From Parietaria judaica (taxonomy: Eukaryota; Streptophyta; Magnoliopsida; Rosales; Urticaceae), in assembly GCA_954871525.1 (NCBI GenBank), contig OX940869.1, positions 25,572,001-25,636,000 on the forward strand: a DNA stretch of 64,000 nt, given 5' to 3'. Positions within the stretch are counted from its first letter, which is position 1. Each line of letters begins with the position of its first letter. This document shows positions 1 through 10,599 of this stretch, piece by piece. The position numbers and the translations under genes are program-made. The notes beneath the pieces were generated by a model. That model saw only the letters and a program-made list of their open reading frames with translations, ran no database searches and was not told the origin of the DNA.

Positions 1-233
1 TGTAAAATAATAATAAATAAATAAAAAGGAATCAAAATTTTGAATATATAATTTTTAAGAAGTGTTTATTTTATGCTCTTTCTTGGTCTCTTGGGATATT
101 GCATTTAAATTTAACTAGATAGATGCTAAAAGTAAGCCTTTGGAGTTTAGTGGAGGGAATAGAGTAAACTAATTCAAGACCACCCAAAGAATCTTGCTTA
201 TTTTATTTGGTGTCTATGAAACGATTTTAATAA

Positions 234-274
<41 letters not shown>

Positions 275-398
275 GACAGTTTTAATAAGAATATTAATTA
301 ATATGAAAAAAGACAAATGACTAACTAGAGTACGTCCCCATATAGTATTATTTACCAAAAGTAAACTATTAAATAAGAACGTTAAATAAAATAAACCA
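1..398. other. AT-rich non-coding DNA with a (TA)n tract
   Basis: No coding signal is visible. A (TA)n microsatellite lies at about 235-270. This stretch lies upstream of the last exon of ABCB gene 1, so it is either part of a long intron or sequence left after loss of the upstream exons. None of the other exons of this gene family can be found between here and 2494. Confidence 0.6.
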
Positions 399-1794
399 GG
401 GTTAATTGCGGCAAAAATACCCAATCTTTGGCCATATTCTCTAATAGGTACCCAACCTCAAAAAATGTAGGCGAAAGTATCTAACGTCAAACTTTTGTTG
501 CCGACCAACTAACGCCGTTACACACCTGCGTACGTGGACGTTAGGCTATCTCATGTGGCGTGCCACGTGGCAAAAGGTTGGGTACTTTTGTCGTCACGTG
601 GTTTTATTTTTTTATTTTTTTAAATTTTTTACACATGTCAAATATAATCAAATAATTTTATAAAATATGTATTTATAAAAAAAAATTGTTTTTCTTATAG
701 GAGTAGTTTATAATTTTTAAATACATGATATTAAATATTTAAAACTAAATCTTTATTGCATAGGATATCATGGCAATTTTAATACTAATACTAAAGCGTG
801 ATATAACTTTAAAGACATATAACATATATATTACACGATATAGATATTGTAAAAATTATTTAATATACACACATGTATCGTAAACTTTATTTCATATTGT
901 AAAAATAAGTAAAAAAATATTACAAGAACAAATAATTAACATATACTGTATACATATGTGAGTGTGTGTATTAAATAATAATTGGGTATGTGGTTTCGAA
1001 TTTATATTATTACAAAAAAAACGTATATTTTGGTTTTTTTCACTTTAAAATAAAAAATAATGCTATTAAGGAATAAGGTTAAACACAATTTTTACCAATC
1101 ACCAAACTTTCGGTTTAAATTCAGTTTGAACCGCATTTGATAAAAAAAATTGTAATCATGCCTTAGTTTCATATATGTTATATGTCTTCAAAAAATCATA
1201 TCATGCCTTAATTTTAATATTAAAATGGCCATGATATCATATACTATAAAGATTTAGCTTTAAAAATTTAATTCATGTATTCAAAAATTATAAATAATTC
1301 CTGTAAAAAATATTTTTTTATAAATACATATTTTGTAAAATTATTTGATTATTTTTGTCATATGTAAAAAAATAAAAATATGTGCCACGGGAAAGAATTT
1401 TTTTTAAAAATAAATTAAAACTAATAATTTTTAAGGAATGATTTGATTATTTAAAAAAATATTTTATAAAATGCATATTTTATAAAATTATTTGATTATA
1501 TTTGATATATGTAAAAAAAAAAAAACATAGGCCAATGGGAAAGAAAAAAATTGAAAAAAAATTAAAAAATTGAAAATAAAAATAAAAAATACCACGTGGC
1601 GGCAAAAGTACCCAACCTTTGGCCACGTGGCACGCAACATGAGACAGCCTAACGGCCACGTAGGCAAGTCTCTAACGGCGTTAGTTGGTCGGCAACAAAA
1701 GTGCGACGTTAGGTACTTTCGCCTACATTGTTTGAGGTTGGGTACCTATCCGAGAATATGGCCAAAGGTTGGGTATTTTCGCCGCAATTAACCC
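399..1794. mobile_element. Mutator-like foldback element (non-autonomous)
   Basis: The two ends are inverted copies of each other for roughly 200 bp or more. The left end begins GGGTTAATTGCGGC at 399 and the right end finishes GCCGCAATTAACCC at 1794. The arms share motifs such as CCACGTGGC and GGTTGGGTACTTTTG. The similarity continues into the AT-rich interior, so most of the element could fold on itself. Flanking 9-mers AATAAACCA (390-398) and AATAAATTA (1795-1803) match at 7 of 9 bases, as expected for an aged Mutator-type target duplication. No transposase is visible. It lies 5' of the last exon of ABCB gene 1. Confidence 0.8.
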
Positions 1795-1803
1795 AATAAA
1801 TTA

Positions 1804-2494
1804 TGCTATAAAAACATCGCTGTCCATTATCTTTAGTGTCCATCTTTATCTCGACAAACACTATTAGTATTATAAAACAGGAATTACGCATTGCTTTCTT
1901 AAAAAAAATGGTCATATAAAGTAAAAATACAGAAATTTACGCAACGGTTTCTCCAAAGTTATTGTGTGTAAAGTTTAAACTAGAAGGCTTGTACGACGGT
2001 ACACGAACATCTTGCCAATGCAAACACAAGCTAGCTCCCAGCATGCAGCTACTTATATCTCGCCGCGGTGAGCTTAGCGTCGAAGATAGTTTGGACGACG
2101 TTTTGGGGAAACCGTCATGCCGACATTAGATCTGATTAATTACGAATCGTACAAAGCTATATGACTATATGTTTCAAAATTATTTTCATGTTATTATGCG
2201 TGCTATACTTATATATATAGAGCGACGGAAGTAGTACCCTTTCAAAAAAATATTGTATAATTACAACTCAGTTTCATTTCTTTTAGCGTAAATTCATATG
2301 ATATCTTAACTCTCCAAATTTTAATATAATCCCCCAGTTGAAGTTTTTGAATAAATTTAATCAACCCTCACCGGGATGTAATTTGTAGTTCCGTAAAAAT
2401 TTAATTACCATAGGGTAAGAAATTAGAGAAATGTTTTATCAAACACTCCATCTTGTGGTCAAAGTTGAGTTGATATATTGTACACCTTGTGTAG
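1804..2494 (+). other. Probable intron 6 of ABCB gene 1 (3' part)
   Basis: Non-coding AT-rich sequence ending in the splice acceptor TTGTGTAG at 2494, immediately before GTGAGATCA. This position matches the intron 6/exon 7 boundary of the two complete paralogues (35370/35371 and 49724/49725). The donor and exon 6 are not in the window, so this intron would be longer than 2.4 kb, or the upstream exons are gone. Confidence 0.6.
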
Positions 2495-3886
2495 GTGAGA
2501 TCATTAGTCGGAGACAGGATGGCACTTGTGGTGCAAACCTGCTCGGCGGTGATAGTGGCGTTCACGATGGGCCTGGTCATCGCGTGGCGGCTGGCACTCG
2601 TCATGATCGCCGTCCAACCGCTCATCATAATCTGCTTCTACACCCGCCGAGTCCTGCTCAAGAACATGTCCAAGCAGGCCATCAACGCGCAAGACGAGAG
2701 CAGCAAGCTCGCCGCCGAGGCCGTCTCCAACCTCCGCACCATCACTGCCTTCTCCTCCCAGAACCGCATCCTCAAGATGCTCGAAAAGGCGCAGCAGGGC
2801 CCGCGCAAAGAGAGCATCCGGCAGTCGTGGTACGCAGGCATCGGCCTCGCCTGCTCGCAGAGCCTCACCACCTGCACGTGGGCCTTCGACTTCTGGTACG
2901 GAGGGAAGCTCATCGCCGATGGCTACATCTCCGCGAAAGCCCTCTTCGAGACCTTCATGATCCTGGTCAGCACCGGCCGCGTCATCGCTGATGCAGGAAG
3001 TATGACGTCGGACCTCGCCAAAGGTGCTGACGCTGTGGGGTCGGTTTTCGCTGTCCTTGACCGGTACTCCCAGATCGAGCCTGAGGACCCTGAAGGACAC
3101 CAGCCGGAGAGCCTCACGGGCAACGTTGAGCTTCGCGACGTGCACTTCGCGTACCCAGCGAGGCCCGACGTAATGATCTTCCAGGGATTTTCAATGAAGA
3201 TTGAAGCAGGGAGATCGACAGCTCTAGTCGGGCAGAGTGGCTCAGGGAAGTCTACCATTATTGGACTGATCGAAAGGTTTTACGATCCGCATAAAGGAAT
3301 GGTGAAAATCGACGGCCGGGACATCCGATCTTACCACCTCCGGTCGCTGAGGAAACATGTGGCTCTGGTCAGCCAAGAGCCTGCATTGTTCGCCGGCACA
3401 ATCAAGGAGAACATAGCTTACGGAACATCCGATAAGGTCAGCGAGGCGGAAATCGTCGAGGCTGCAAAAGCCGCCAACGCGCACGACTTCATCGCAGGGC
3501 TGAAGGAAGGCTATGGTACATTCTGCGGCGACAAGGGCGTGCAGCTCTCGGGGGGGCAAAAGCAACGGATCGCGATCGCTCGGGCAATTCTGAAGAACCC
3601 CGCGATTCTCTTGTTAGACGAGGCGACTAGCGCGCTCGACAGCCAGTCAGAAAAGGTTGTGCAGGACGCGCTGGAGCGCGTGATGGTGGGAAGGACGAGC
3701 GTGGTGGTGGCGCACAGGCTGAGCACTATACAGAACTGCGACGCGATTGCGGTGTTGGATAAGGGAATGGTCGTTGAGAGAGGGACTCATTCTCATCTCT
3801 TGGCCAAAGGGCCCAAAGGAGCTTACTATTCTCTCGTTAACCTCCAGAGAACCCTAACTTCCTCCACAAGTAACGCAGTCAACTAA
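2495..3886 (+). CDS. ABCB (MDR/PGP) transporter gene 1, last exon only
   Basis: This exon encodes 463 residues of the C-terminal half of a plant ABCB full transporter and ends at TAA 3884-3886. It starts after an AG acceptor with V-R-S-L-V-G-D-R, exactly as in exon 7 of the two complete paralogues in this window. It carries the last part of the second membrane domain and the whole second nucleotide-binding domain. Walker A is GQSGSGKST (exon residues about 246-254), the signature is LSGGQ (from base 3545), Walker B is ILLLDE, the D-loop is SALD and the H-loop is VVVAHRLST. All catalytic motifs are intact. The product would be an ATP-driven membrane exporter; its substrate is unknown. Exons 1-6 must lie left of the window, or have been lost. 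The exon is clearly diverged from genes 2 and 3. Confidence 0.9.
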   Translation: MRSLVGDRMALVVQTCSAVIVAFTMGLVIAWRLALVMIAVQPLIIICFYTRRVLLKNMSKQAINAQDESSKLAAEAVSNLRTITAFSSQNRILKMLEKAQQGPRKESIRQSWYAGIGLACSQSLTTCTWAFDFWYGGKLIADGYISAKALFETFMILVSTGRVIADAGSMTSDLAKGADAVGSVFAVLDRYSQIEPEDPEGHQPESLTGNVELRDVHFAYPARPDVMIFQGFSMKIEAGRSTALVGQSGSGKSTIIGLIERFYDPHKGMVKIDGRDIRSYHLRSLRKHVALVSQEPALFAGTIKENIAYGTSDKVSEAEIVEAAKAANAHDFIAGLKEGYGTFCGDKGVQLSGGQKQRIAIARAILKNPAILLLDEATSALDSQSEKVVQDALERVMVGRTSVVVAHRLSTIQNCDAIAVLDKGMVVERGTHSHLLAKGPKGAYYSLVNLQRTLTSSTSNAVN

Positions 3887-4737
3887 TTGGTCAATGTACA
3901 TGTGACGCCCCTACGATAATATAAGTCGGTATCTTCTTTTTTTCTTTTTCTTCGTCTAAGTCGTGTTTTTTCGCTTAAAAAAGAGCGATATGTGAAGCTC
4001 ACGATTGAGTGAACCGCCTATCTTGCAGTGCACGTAATGAGTCTCAACCCTTTTGAAGCTTTGGGATGATAATGGCACTTGTATTAGGCTAATTAACATA
4101 TTAATTATCAACTTTGTATTTGTGTAATAATGATCATCCAAGTTGCTTACTAGAGCGTTTGTATATGTGTTAATTAACTATTATTGACAATAGCGTTTCT
4201 CTTTCTTCATTTTGGCTTTCATGCAAGTTGTACGTGCGAGGATTCTGAATGAGATCTACAGTCATAGTCATATACATACATGAATTCCAAATCCTTGTTT
4301 CTATGAAGCACATAAAACTTACTATAGAAATCATAATACATGATAATTAAACAAATGATGAGCCAACTACGTTTGCGTTATAGCGTCGATCAACCCCAAG
4401 TATGCGCATATAAAAAATTATTCAATCAAAAAATTTAAAATTAAAACATTACTATTAAATTGCATCGACTACTCTTTCGTGGCTTATGTATATTTTCAAA
4501 TTTCATAAACGATCAACCTTATTAGATCATATTCATTTTTTTTTTTTAGTTTTTATGTATATTTATTACAACTAGAACGTAACGAACACATAAATCTCGC
4601 GTGAAATAACACCAATTAGGGGAATCATCTGAAACCAGGTAACATGTCGCTTTTGGCCTTTCGACTTGCCTAAGTTCCGGCTTTGTTCATTCTAGACTTT
4701 CAAAAACCGAGTCCGGGCTATAAATTAGGCTGGTATA
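3887..4737. other. 3' flank of ABCB gene 1, intergenic
   Basis: Contains the 3' UTR and terminator region of gene 1 followed by AT-rich spacer. No gene is visible. The last bases (GTATA at 4733-4737) form the left target duplication of the copia element that follows. Confidence 0.6.
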
Positions 4738-5241
4738 TGTGAGCTTAAGCTTGACTTAGTCCGTCACACAGAAGGAGTCAGCCCAGGTACCGACCAGAAC
4801 CGAGAACGGACAAGAGTTCAGCCCAGCTCAAGTGAACACGAGCAGAAGGTCCGAATTGAAGGCAAGCCCAACCAGGGGCAGACGCGCAGGCCAGCTCGGG
4901 GACAGAGAAGTTGTCCGAGCAGAAAAGGGAAAGTCAGCAACTGCCCGCGAAGCTTGAGGAGCAAGCTAAGATCGAGTCAAAAATTTGATTAGATTATTTA
5001 GGGTAGTTTCCCGATTTTGTGCGATTTAGTTAGCTAGGGTTTCGCCTATGTGGGGCTATATAAACCTAGCATTGTACACTTTGTAAAGTGCTGAGTCCAT
5101 TAGAGCTTTTTCTTTGTATTTTTGCCTTCGATTATCAATAGAGAATTTCTTCTCCAAAAAGTTCGTGTTCTTCAATTTCTGTTCGATCTTTCTTTGGAGT
5201 TGTACGTGTTTCTTTGCAGAACCGTGATTTGGGAATCAACA
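4738..5241 (+). repeat. 5' LTR of the copia element at 4738-10036
   Basis: 504-bp long terminal repeat, TGTGAGCTTAAG...CAACA. It includes a probable promoter with TATATAAA-like sequence (GGCTATATAAACC, about 5053-5065). The copy matches 9532-10036 along its whole length with scattered substitutions. Confidence 0.92.
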
Positions 5242-5243
5242 AG

Positions 5244-5255
5244 TGGTATTAGAGC
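5244..5255 (+). other. Primer-binding site of the copia element
   Basis: TGGTATTAGAGC lies two bases after the 5' LTR. It differs by one base from the usual plant tRNA-iMet complement TGGTATCAGAGC. Confidence 0.85.
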
Positions 5256-5272
5256 TTCATCAATCAAAGAAC

Positions 5273-8200
5273 ATGTCTTCATCAGAGTCGCCGATCGAAG
5301 GAGCTCTGGTGGCGCAGAAACCAGACTCCAGAGAAGGCACAGTTACACTCCACTACCACATGCTCACGAAGAGCAATTACGCCGTGTGGGCGTTGAAGAT
5401 GAGGGTAAATCTGCAGGGGCAGGGAGTGTGGGAGGCCGTAGAGAACGGCGGTGTCGAAGGGCGCAATGAAAGAATGGCTCTAGCCGCAATCTACCAAGCA
5501 GTTTCAGAAGATGTCCTTCTCATGCTCGCCGAGAAGGATTCCGCGAAGGAAGCATGAAAGACACATCAGACCATGCACATGGGCGCAGATCACGTCAAGG
5601 ACGCAAAGGTCCAAACCTTGAAGAGTGAGTTCCAGGTGATGAGAATGAGGGAGAGCGAGTCAATTGATGACTTCGCTATGCGGCTCACGTCCATTGTGAC
5701 CGGCATACGCTTGTTGGGAGACAAGGTGGAGGAGACCACCGTCGTCAAGAAATTTCTCCGAGTAGTGCCTCACAGGTACATGCAGATCGTGACATCGATT
5801 GAGCAGTTCGGCGATCTCAAGACCATGACGGTCGAGGAGGTTTTTGGTCGCCTCAAGGCCTACGAGGAGAGACTTCGGGGTTACGGTGACAGAGAAGAGG
5901 AGAAGAACCTCCTGCTCACGCATGAAGAGTGGACGGCCAGACAGCGGAAAATCGGGGGAGCCGAGTTTTCTTCAAATTCCTCAGGTCGGAGCAGCTTTGG
6001 TAGAGAGGTCCGAGGACGCGGACAAGGTCCTGGATGAGGTTGAGGTCGGGATCAGCGAGGTCGCGGCAATGGTACACCTCGTCATTAAAATACGACCAGG
6101 AGAGACAAGAGGACAGTGAAGTGCTACAGTTGTCAAAAACTTGGGCACTTTGCATCTGAGTGCCGGAGCAGGAACCAGGGTGAAGAGGCGAATCTAGCAA
6201 GATTCCCAGACGACCAGCCGGCATTGTTCTTTGCCGAGAAGGAAACACACCTAGACGAGCAGAATGGCGAAAGCGACGCCGAGGCCCGGGCAGAAGTGAT
6301 CAGTGTACCGATCAGCCCAGAGGCCGAGCAGACCCATCCGGAGGAAACCAACGAGAAGGTTTTCCTGATCGAGGATAAGGTTATTGCAAATATCCTCGTA
6401 GACAGAGAGAAGAAAGTCAGTACCGACATATGGTACTTAGACAACGGAGCTAGCAACCACATGATTGGGGACCGAGCTAAGTTTGAAGAGCTCGATGAGA
6501 AGATCACGGGCAACGTGAAATTGGCAACGGATCAGTCGTAAAGATCAGAGGCAGAGGGTCAATCCTGTTCGAATGCAAGAATGGCGACCAACGTCTGATG
6601 ACCCAGGTGTACTTCATCCCGAAGTTGAAGAGCAACATTATCAGTTTAGGACAAATGACTGAGATCGGGAACACGGTGGTGCTGCAAGGGTCTTACCTGA
6701 AGATGTGGACCAAGGAAGGAGAGTTGTTGATGAAGGTGGAGCGTACACCCAACAGACTTTACAAGATTCTCCTGAAGACACGCCAGCCCGTCTATCTCAT
6801 GGCATTGATAGCAAACCCGGCTTGGCTATGGCACGCACGGCTCGGACACGTGAACTTTCACGTGCTCAAGATGATGGGCGAGAAGAAGATGGCCTTCGGG
6901 GTTCCCAAGATAGAACACCCCGACCAGCTATGTGAGTGCTGCATGATCGCGAAGCATGCGAGGATACTGTTTCCGATCAAGGCCAAATTCCGAGCAGAGA
7001 GACCCCTACAATTGGTGCATGCAGACCTATACGGTCCAGTCACCCCAGCAACAATGGCAGGTAACAAGTACTTCCTCTTACTTGTTGATGATTACAGTCG
7101 CTGGATGTGGGTTTATATGCTCAAAGAGAAGAGTGGAGCCTTTGAGGTCTTCAAGAAGTTCAAGAAGATAGTGGAGAATGGCTCGGTGCACAGGTTAAAG
7201 GTCTTGCGTACACACCGAGGAGGAGAATTCACTTCCCAGCAGTTCGGAGAATTCCGCGACCAGGATGGAGTTCAACGTCACCTGTCAACACCGTACACGC
7301 CCCAGCAGAATGGCGTGGTGGAAAGACGAAACCGAACTGTCATGAACACAGCCAGAAGCTTGCTCAAAAGCATGCAAATTCTAGCCCGATTTTGGGCAGA
7401 AGCAGTAATACATGCGGTCTACCTGCTTAATCGTTTGCCGACCAAGGTGCTAGGAAAACGCACTCCCGACCAGGCATGGAATGGGAAGAAACCCCACTTA
7501 AAACATTTGAGAGTGTTCGGGTACACCGCACATGTGAAGATTACGGGGCCACATCTCAAGAAGCTGGATGACCGGAGTCAGAAGATGGTGTACCTTGGCG
7601 TAGAAGAAGGAAGCAAGGCACACAGACTCTACGATCCACGACGCGGCAGACTCCAAGTGAGCAGAGATGCTGTGTTGGAAGAAGAGATGAAGTGGGATTG
7701 GCGCGGCGATAAAGCAGAACCCGAGCAGACCTCAGTCGAGTTCACAGTCGAAGATGAAGGAGGCGTTGCCGAGCAGAATCAGCCCGGAACACCTAGCTCG
7801 GGAACAGCCTTGCCGAGCACGAGAGAATCCAGCCCGAAAGAGAACAGCTCGGATACACCACAGACACCAAGCCCAAGCAGGATCAACCCGACCAGCTCAG
7901 GAGATTCCGACCCTTGGCAGACGTCTACGATCAGACTCAAGAAGTAGAGATGAGCCTGGAGGAACTTTCTTTATTGTGCCCAGAGGAGCCGGCCAGCTAC
8001 CAAGAGGCAGCAGCCGAGCTGGAGTGGCAGGAAGCAATGAAGAAGGAGATGGAGTCCATTGAGAACAACGGGACATGGGAGCTTACCGACCTGCCCAAAG
8101 GTCATAATTCCATCGGCCTGAAGTGGGTGTATAAGGTGAAGAAGGACACCGAGGGGAACGTCCTTAAGCACAAGGCAAGGCTGGTAGCAAAAGGCTACGT

Positions 8201-9591
8201 GCAGAAGAAAGGTATAGACTTTGAGGAAGTCTTTGCTCCAGTAGCTAGTCTGGACACGACCAGACTCTTCCTTGCCCTAGCAGCTCATCGAGGTTGGAAA
8301 ATTCACCATCTAGATGTCAAATCGGCATTCCTGAATGGTGACCTCAAAAAAGAAGTGTACGTCAAGCAACCAGAAGGGTTCGGCGTCACGGGCAAGGAGC
8401 AGAAGGTGTACAAACTATCCAAGGCCCTATACGGCTTGAAACAAGCACCAAGAGCATGGAACATCCGTCTTGACAAGAGCTTGAAGAACCTTGGATTCAC
8501 AAAGTACCTGAGGGAGCAGGCAGTCTACACCAGGAGTACCGGGCAGGAGATCTTGATCGTGGGAGTGTATGTGGACGACCTGATCGTCACTGGATCCAAC
8601 GCAGGAGGCGTAGATGGATTCAAGCAGCAGATGATGGCCGAATTCGAGATGAGTGACCTCGGATTACTTTCGTGCTACTTCGGTCTCGAGGTGGACCAGA
8701 AGAAGGACTGCATTACGCTTAAGCAGTCGGCCTACGCGAAGAAGATCCTCAAGCAGTTCGAGATGGCGGATTGCAACCCGAGCAAATACCCAATGGAGGC
8801 AAAGCTGCAGCTCGGGAAGGATGCTGAAAGGAGAGGAGTGGAGTCCATGGAGTATAGACGCGTGATCGGGTGTCTGAGATACCTCACTCACACCCGACCA
8901 GACATTTCACACGCAGTCGGAATAGTCAGTCGATACATGGAGAAGCCCACGAGTTCACACCAGCAGGCGGTGAAGCACATCTTGCGATACGTGAAGGGCA
9001 TGACAGACTACGGGATCCAGTACAGCAAAGGAAGCGGAGCAGATGTACTAGTCGGCTTTACAGACAATGATCTAGCCGGTGATATCGATGACAGGAAGAG
9101 TACCGGAGGGATGGCGTTCTACCTCAACGGAAACCTGATCACCTGGCAGTCTCAAAAGCAGCAGACAATAGCTCTATCCTCATGTGAAGCAGAGTTCATG
9201 GCGGCAACCGCAGCAGTGTGTCAGGCTATGTGGTTGAAGGGACTACTAAGTGAAGTGACCAGATCCGAGCAGAGACCAGCTACTCTCTACGTGGAAAACA
9301 AGTCTGCAATTGCGAGAATCCAGTGTTCCATGGATGGAGTAACACATTGACACGAAATTCCACTACATTCGTGAGTGTGTGGAGAAACGAGAGATCATCG
9401 TGGAGTTCGTCAACACAAGGGAGCAACGGGCGGACATTCTTACCAAGGCTCTGGTGAGAGTCAAGTTCGCAGAGATGAGAGAGCTACTCGGAGTGAAGAG
9501 AGTAGAAGCAAGTCAAGCTTACGGGGGAGAATGTGAGCTTAAGCTTGACTTAGTCCGTCACACAGAAGGAGTCAGCCCGGGTACCGACTAG
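5273..9591 (+). pseudogene. Copia gag-pol polyprotein, broken
   Basis: The polyprotein starts M-S-S-S-E-S at 5273 and is interrupted several times. Gag (UBN2-type) covers 5273-6110 and is cut by an in-frame TGA at 5555-5557 where a Trp is expected, then by a frameshift near 6037. A CCHC zinc knuckle (CYSCQKLGHFASEC) lies at about 6122-6163. The protease motif WYLDNGASNHM lies near 6430. A one-base loss near 6540 breaks the frame. The integrase has its HHCC zinc domain near 6830-6950. Its D,D35,E triad reads Asp (7024-7026), His instead of the second Asp (7213-7215) and Glu (7321-7323). Another frameshift falls near 7915-7945. The reverse transcriptase has the YVDD active site near 8568. RNase H is broken at about 9348. 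A fragment follows to 9591, running into the LTR. The enzymes act in cytoplasmic virus-like particles in functional relatives; this copy is dead. Confidence 0.93.
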
Positions 9592-10036
9592 AACCGAGGA
9601 CGGGTAAGAGTTCAGCCCAGCTCAGGTGAACACGAGCAGAAGGTCCAAATAGAAGGCAAACCCGACCAGGGGCAGACGAGCAGGCCAGCTCGGGGACAGA
9701 GAAGTTGTCCGAGCAGAAAAGGGAAAGTCAACAACTACCAGCGAAGCTTCAGGAGTAAGCTAAGATCGAGTCAAAAATTTGATTAGATTATTTAGGGTAG
9801 TTTCCCGATTATGTGCGATTTAGTTAGCTAGGGTTTCGCCTATGTGAGGCTATATAAAACCTAGCATTGTACACTTTGTAAAGTGCTGAGTCCATTAGAG
9901 CTTTTTCTTTGTATTTTTCCTTTCGATTATCAATAGAGAATTTCTTTTCCCAAAAGTTCGTGTTCTTCAATTTCTGTTCGATCTTTCTTTGGTGTTGTAC
10001 GTGTTTCTTTGCAGATCCGTGATTTACGAACCAACG
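9532..10036 (+). repeat. 3' LTR of the copia element at 4738-10036
   Basis: 505-bp direct copy of the 5' LTR, starting TGTGAGCTTAAG after the purine tract. The last base is G where A is expected, which is probably a point mutation after insertion. GTATA follows directly. Confidence 0.9.
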
Positions 10037-10045
10037 GTATAGTTC

Positions 10046-10581
10046 TGTTAGGGAATAATCACCGAATCCCCTTTGAACCTAAGATGAAATAATGGCAAGA
10101 AACGAAATAAAATGACACCGGAGATTATAGTGGTTCGCCCCCAATGCGGGAGGTACGTCCACTTGCCGGTTGCAAATATGATCCACTAGAATCGCCAACG
10201 GAGTTGTTCGAATACACCCTCGAGCTCACTCACTATTCCCTTGTGTTTACAAGTGTTTCTCACTTCAAGAACAAAACCCCTTCGTTCTTCCCTTTCTTCT
10301 TGATGTGCCCACAGCAGAAGCAACACACCCACAAGCAGAAAAATGGCTGAAACAAAGCCCTCACAACACAAAGATTTTCTCTCTAAGCTTTTCACACAAA
10401 TCTCTCACATTTTTCTTTAATGGAGGAAGAAACCCACGGAGCTCTCCTTTTTGCCCTAATCTCCAAAAGCTAGTCCAAGAAGACAACTTTACCATCAAGA
10501 AAGTCTAAAAGCAATGGAAGAGGAAATACCAATATTACTCCTACGCTAATCATGACTTTCCCAATTGAATTAGGCTTCACA
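10046..10581 (-). repeat. 3' LTR of the reverse copia element
   Basis: About 536 bp bounded by TG...CA in both readings and placed directly beside the polypurine tract. A related fragment sits in intron 6 of ABCB gene 2 at 34845 onward, sharing GGAGGTACGTCCACTTGCCG. Confidence 0.8.
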
Positions 10582-10599
10582 TAATAATAATCTCCCACT

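Larger units (their letters stand above)
4738..10036 (+). mobile_element. Ty1/copia LTR retrotransposon, full length, decayed
   Basis: A complete copia element of about 5.3 kb. Two direct LTRs (4738-5241 and 9532-10036) are about 95% identical by eye. A 5-bp target duplication GTATA flanks it (4733-4737 and 10037-10041). A tRNA-iMet-type primer site TGGTATTAGAGC lies at 5244-5255 and a purine tract ACGGGGGAGA lies just before the 3' LTR. The domain order gag, protease, integrase, reverse transcriptase, RNase H defines Ty1/copia. The right LTR ends in CAACG instead of the expected CAACA. Several stops, frameshifts and one changed integrase catalytic residue show that it can no longer move unaided. 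Confidence 0.93.

Noticed and set aside
227..424. Short reverse ORF over the (TA)n tract
   Set aside because: Its C-terminal end is a translated microsatellite (repeated Tyr-Ile); it has no other support.
2504..3145. Long reverse ORFs over the ABCB exons (also 35514-35993, 50616-51107)
   Set aside because: These are shadows on the opposite strand of GC-rich coding exons; the forward frames carry all ABC motifs.
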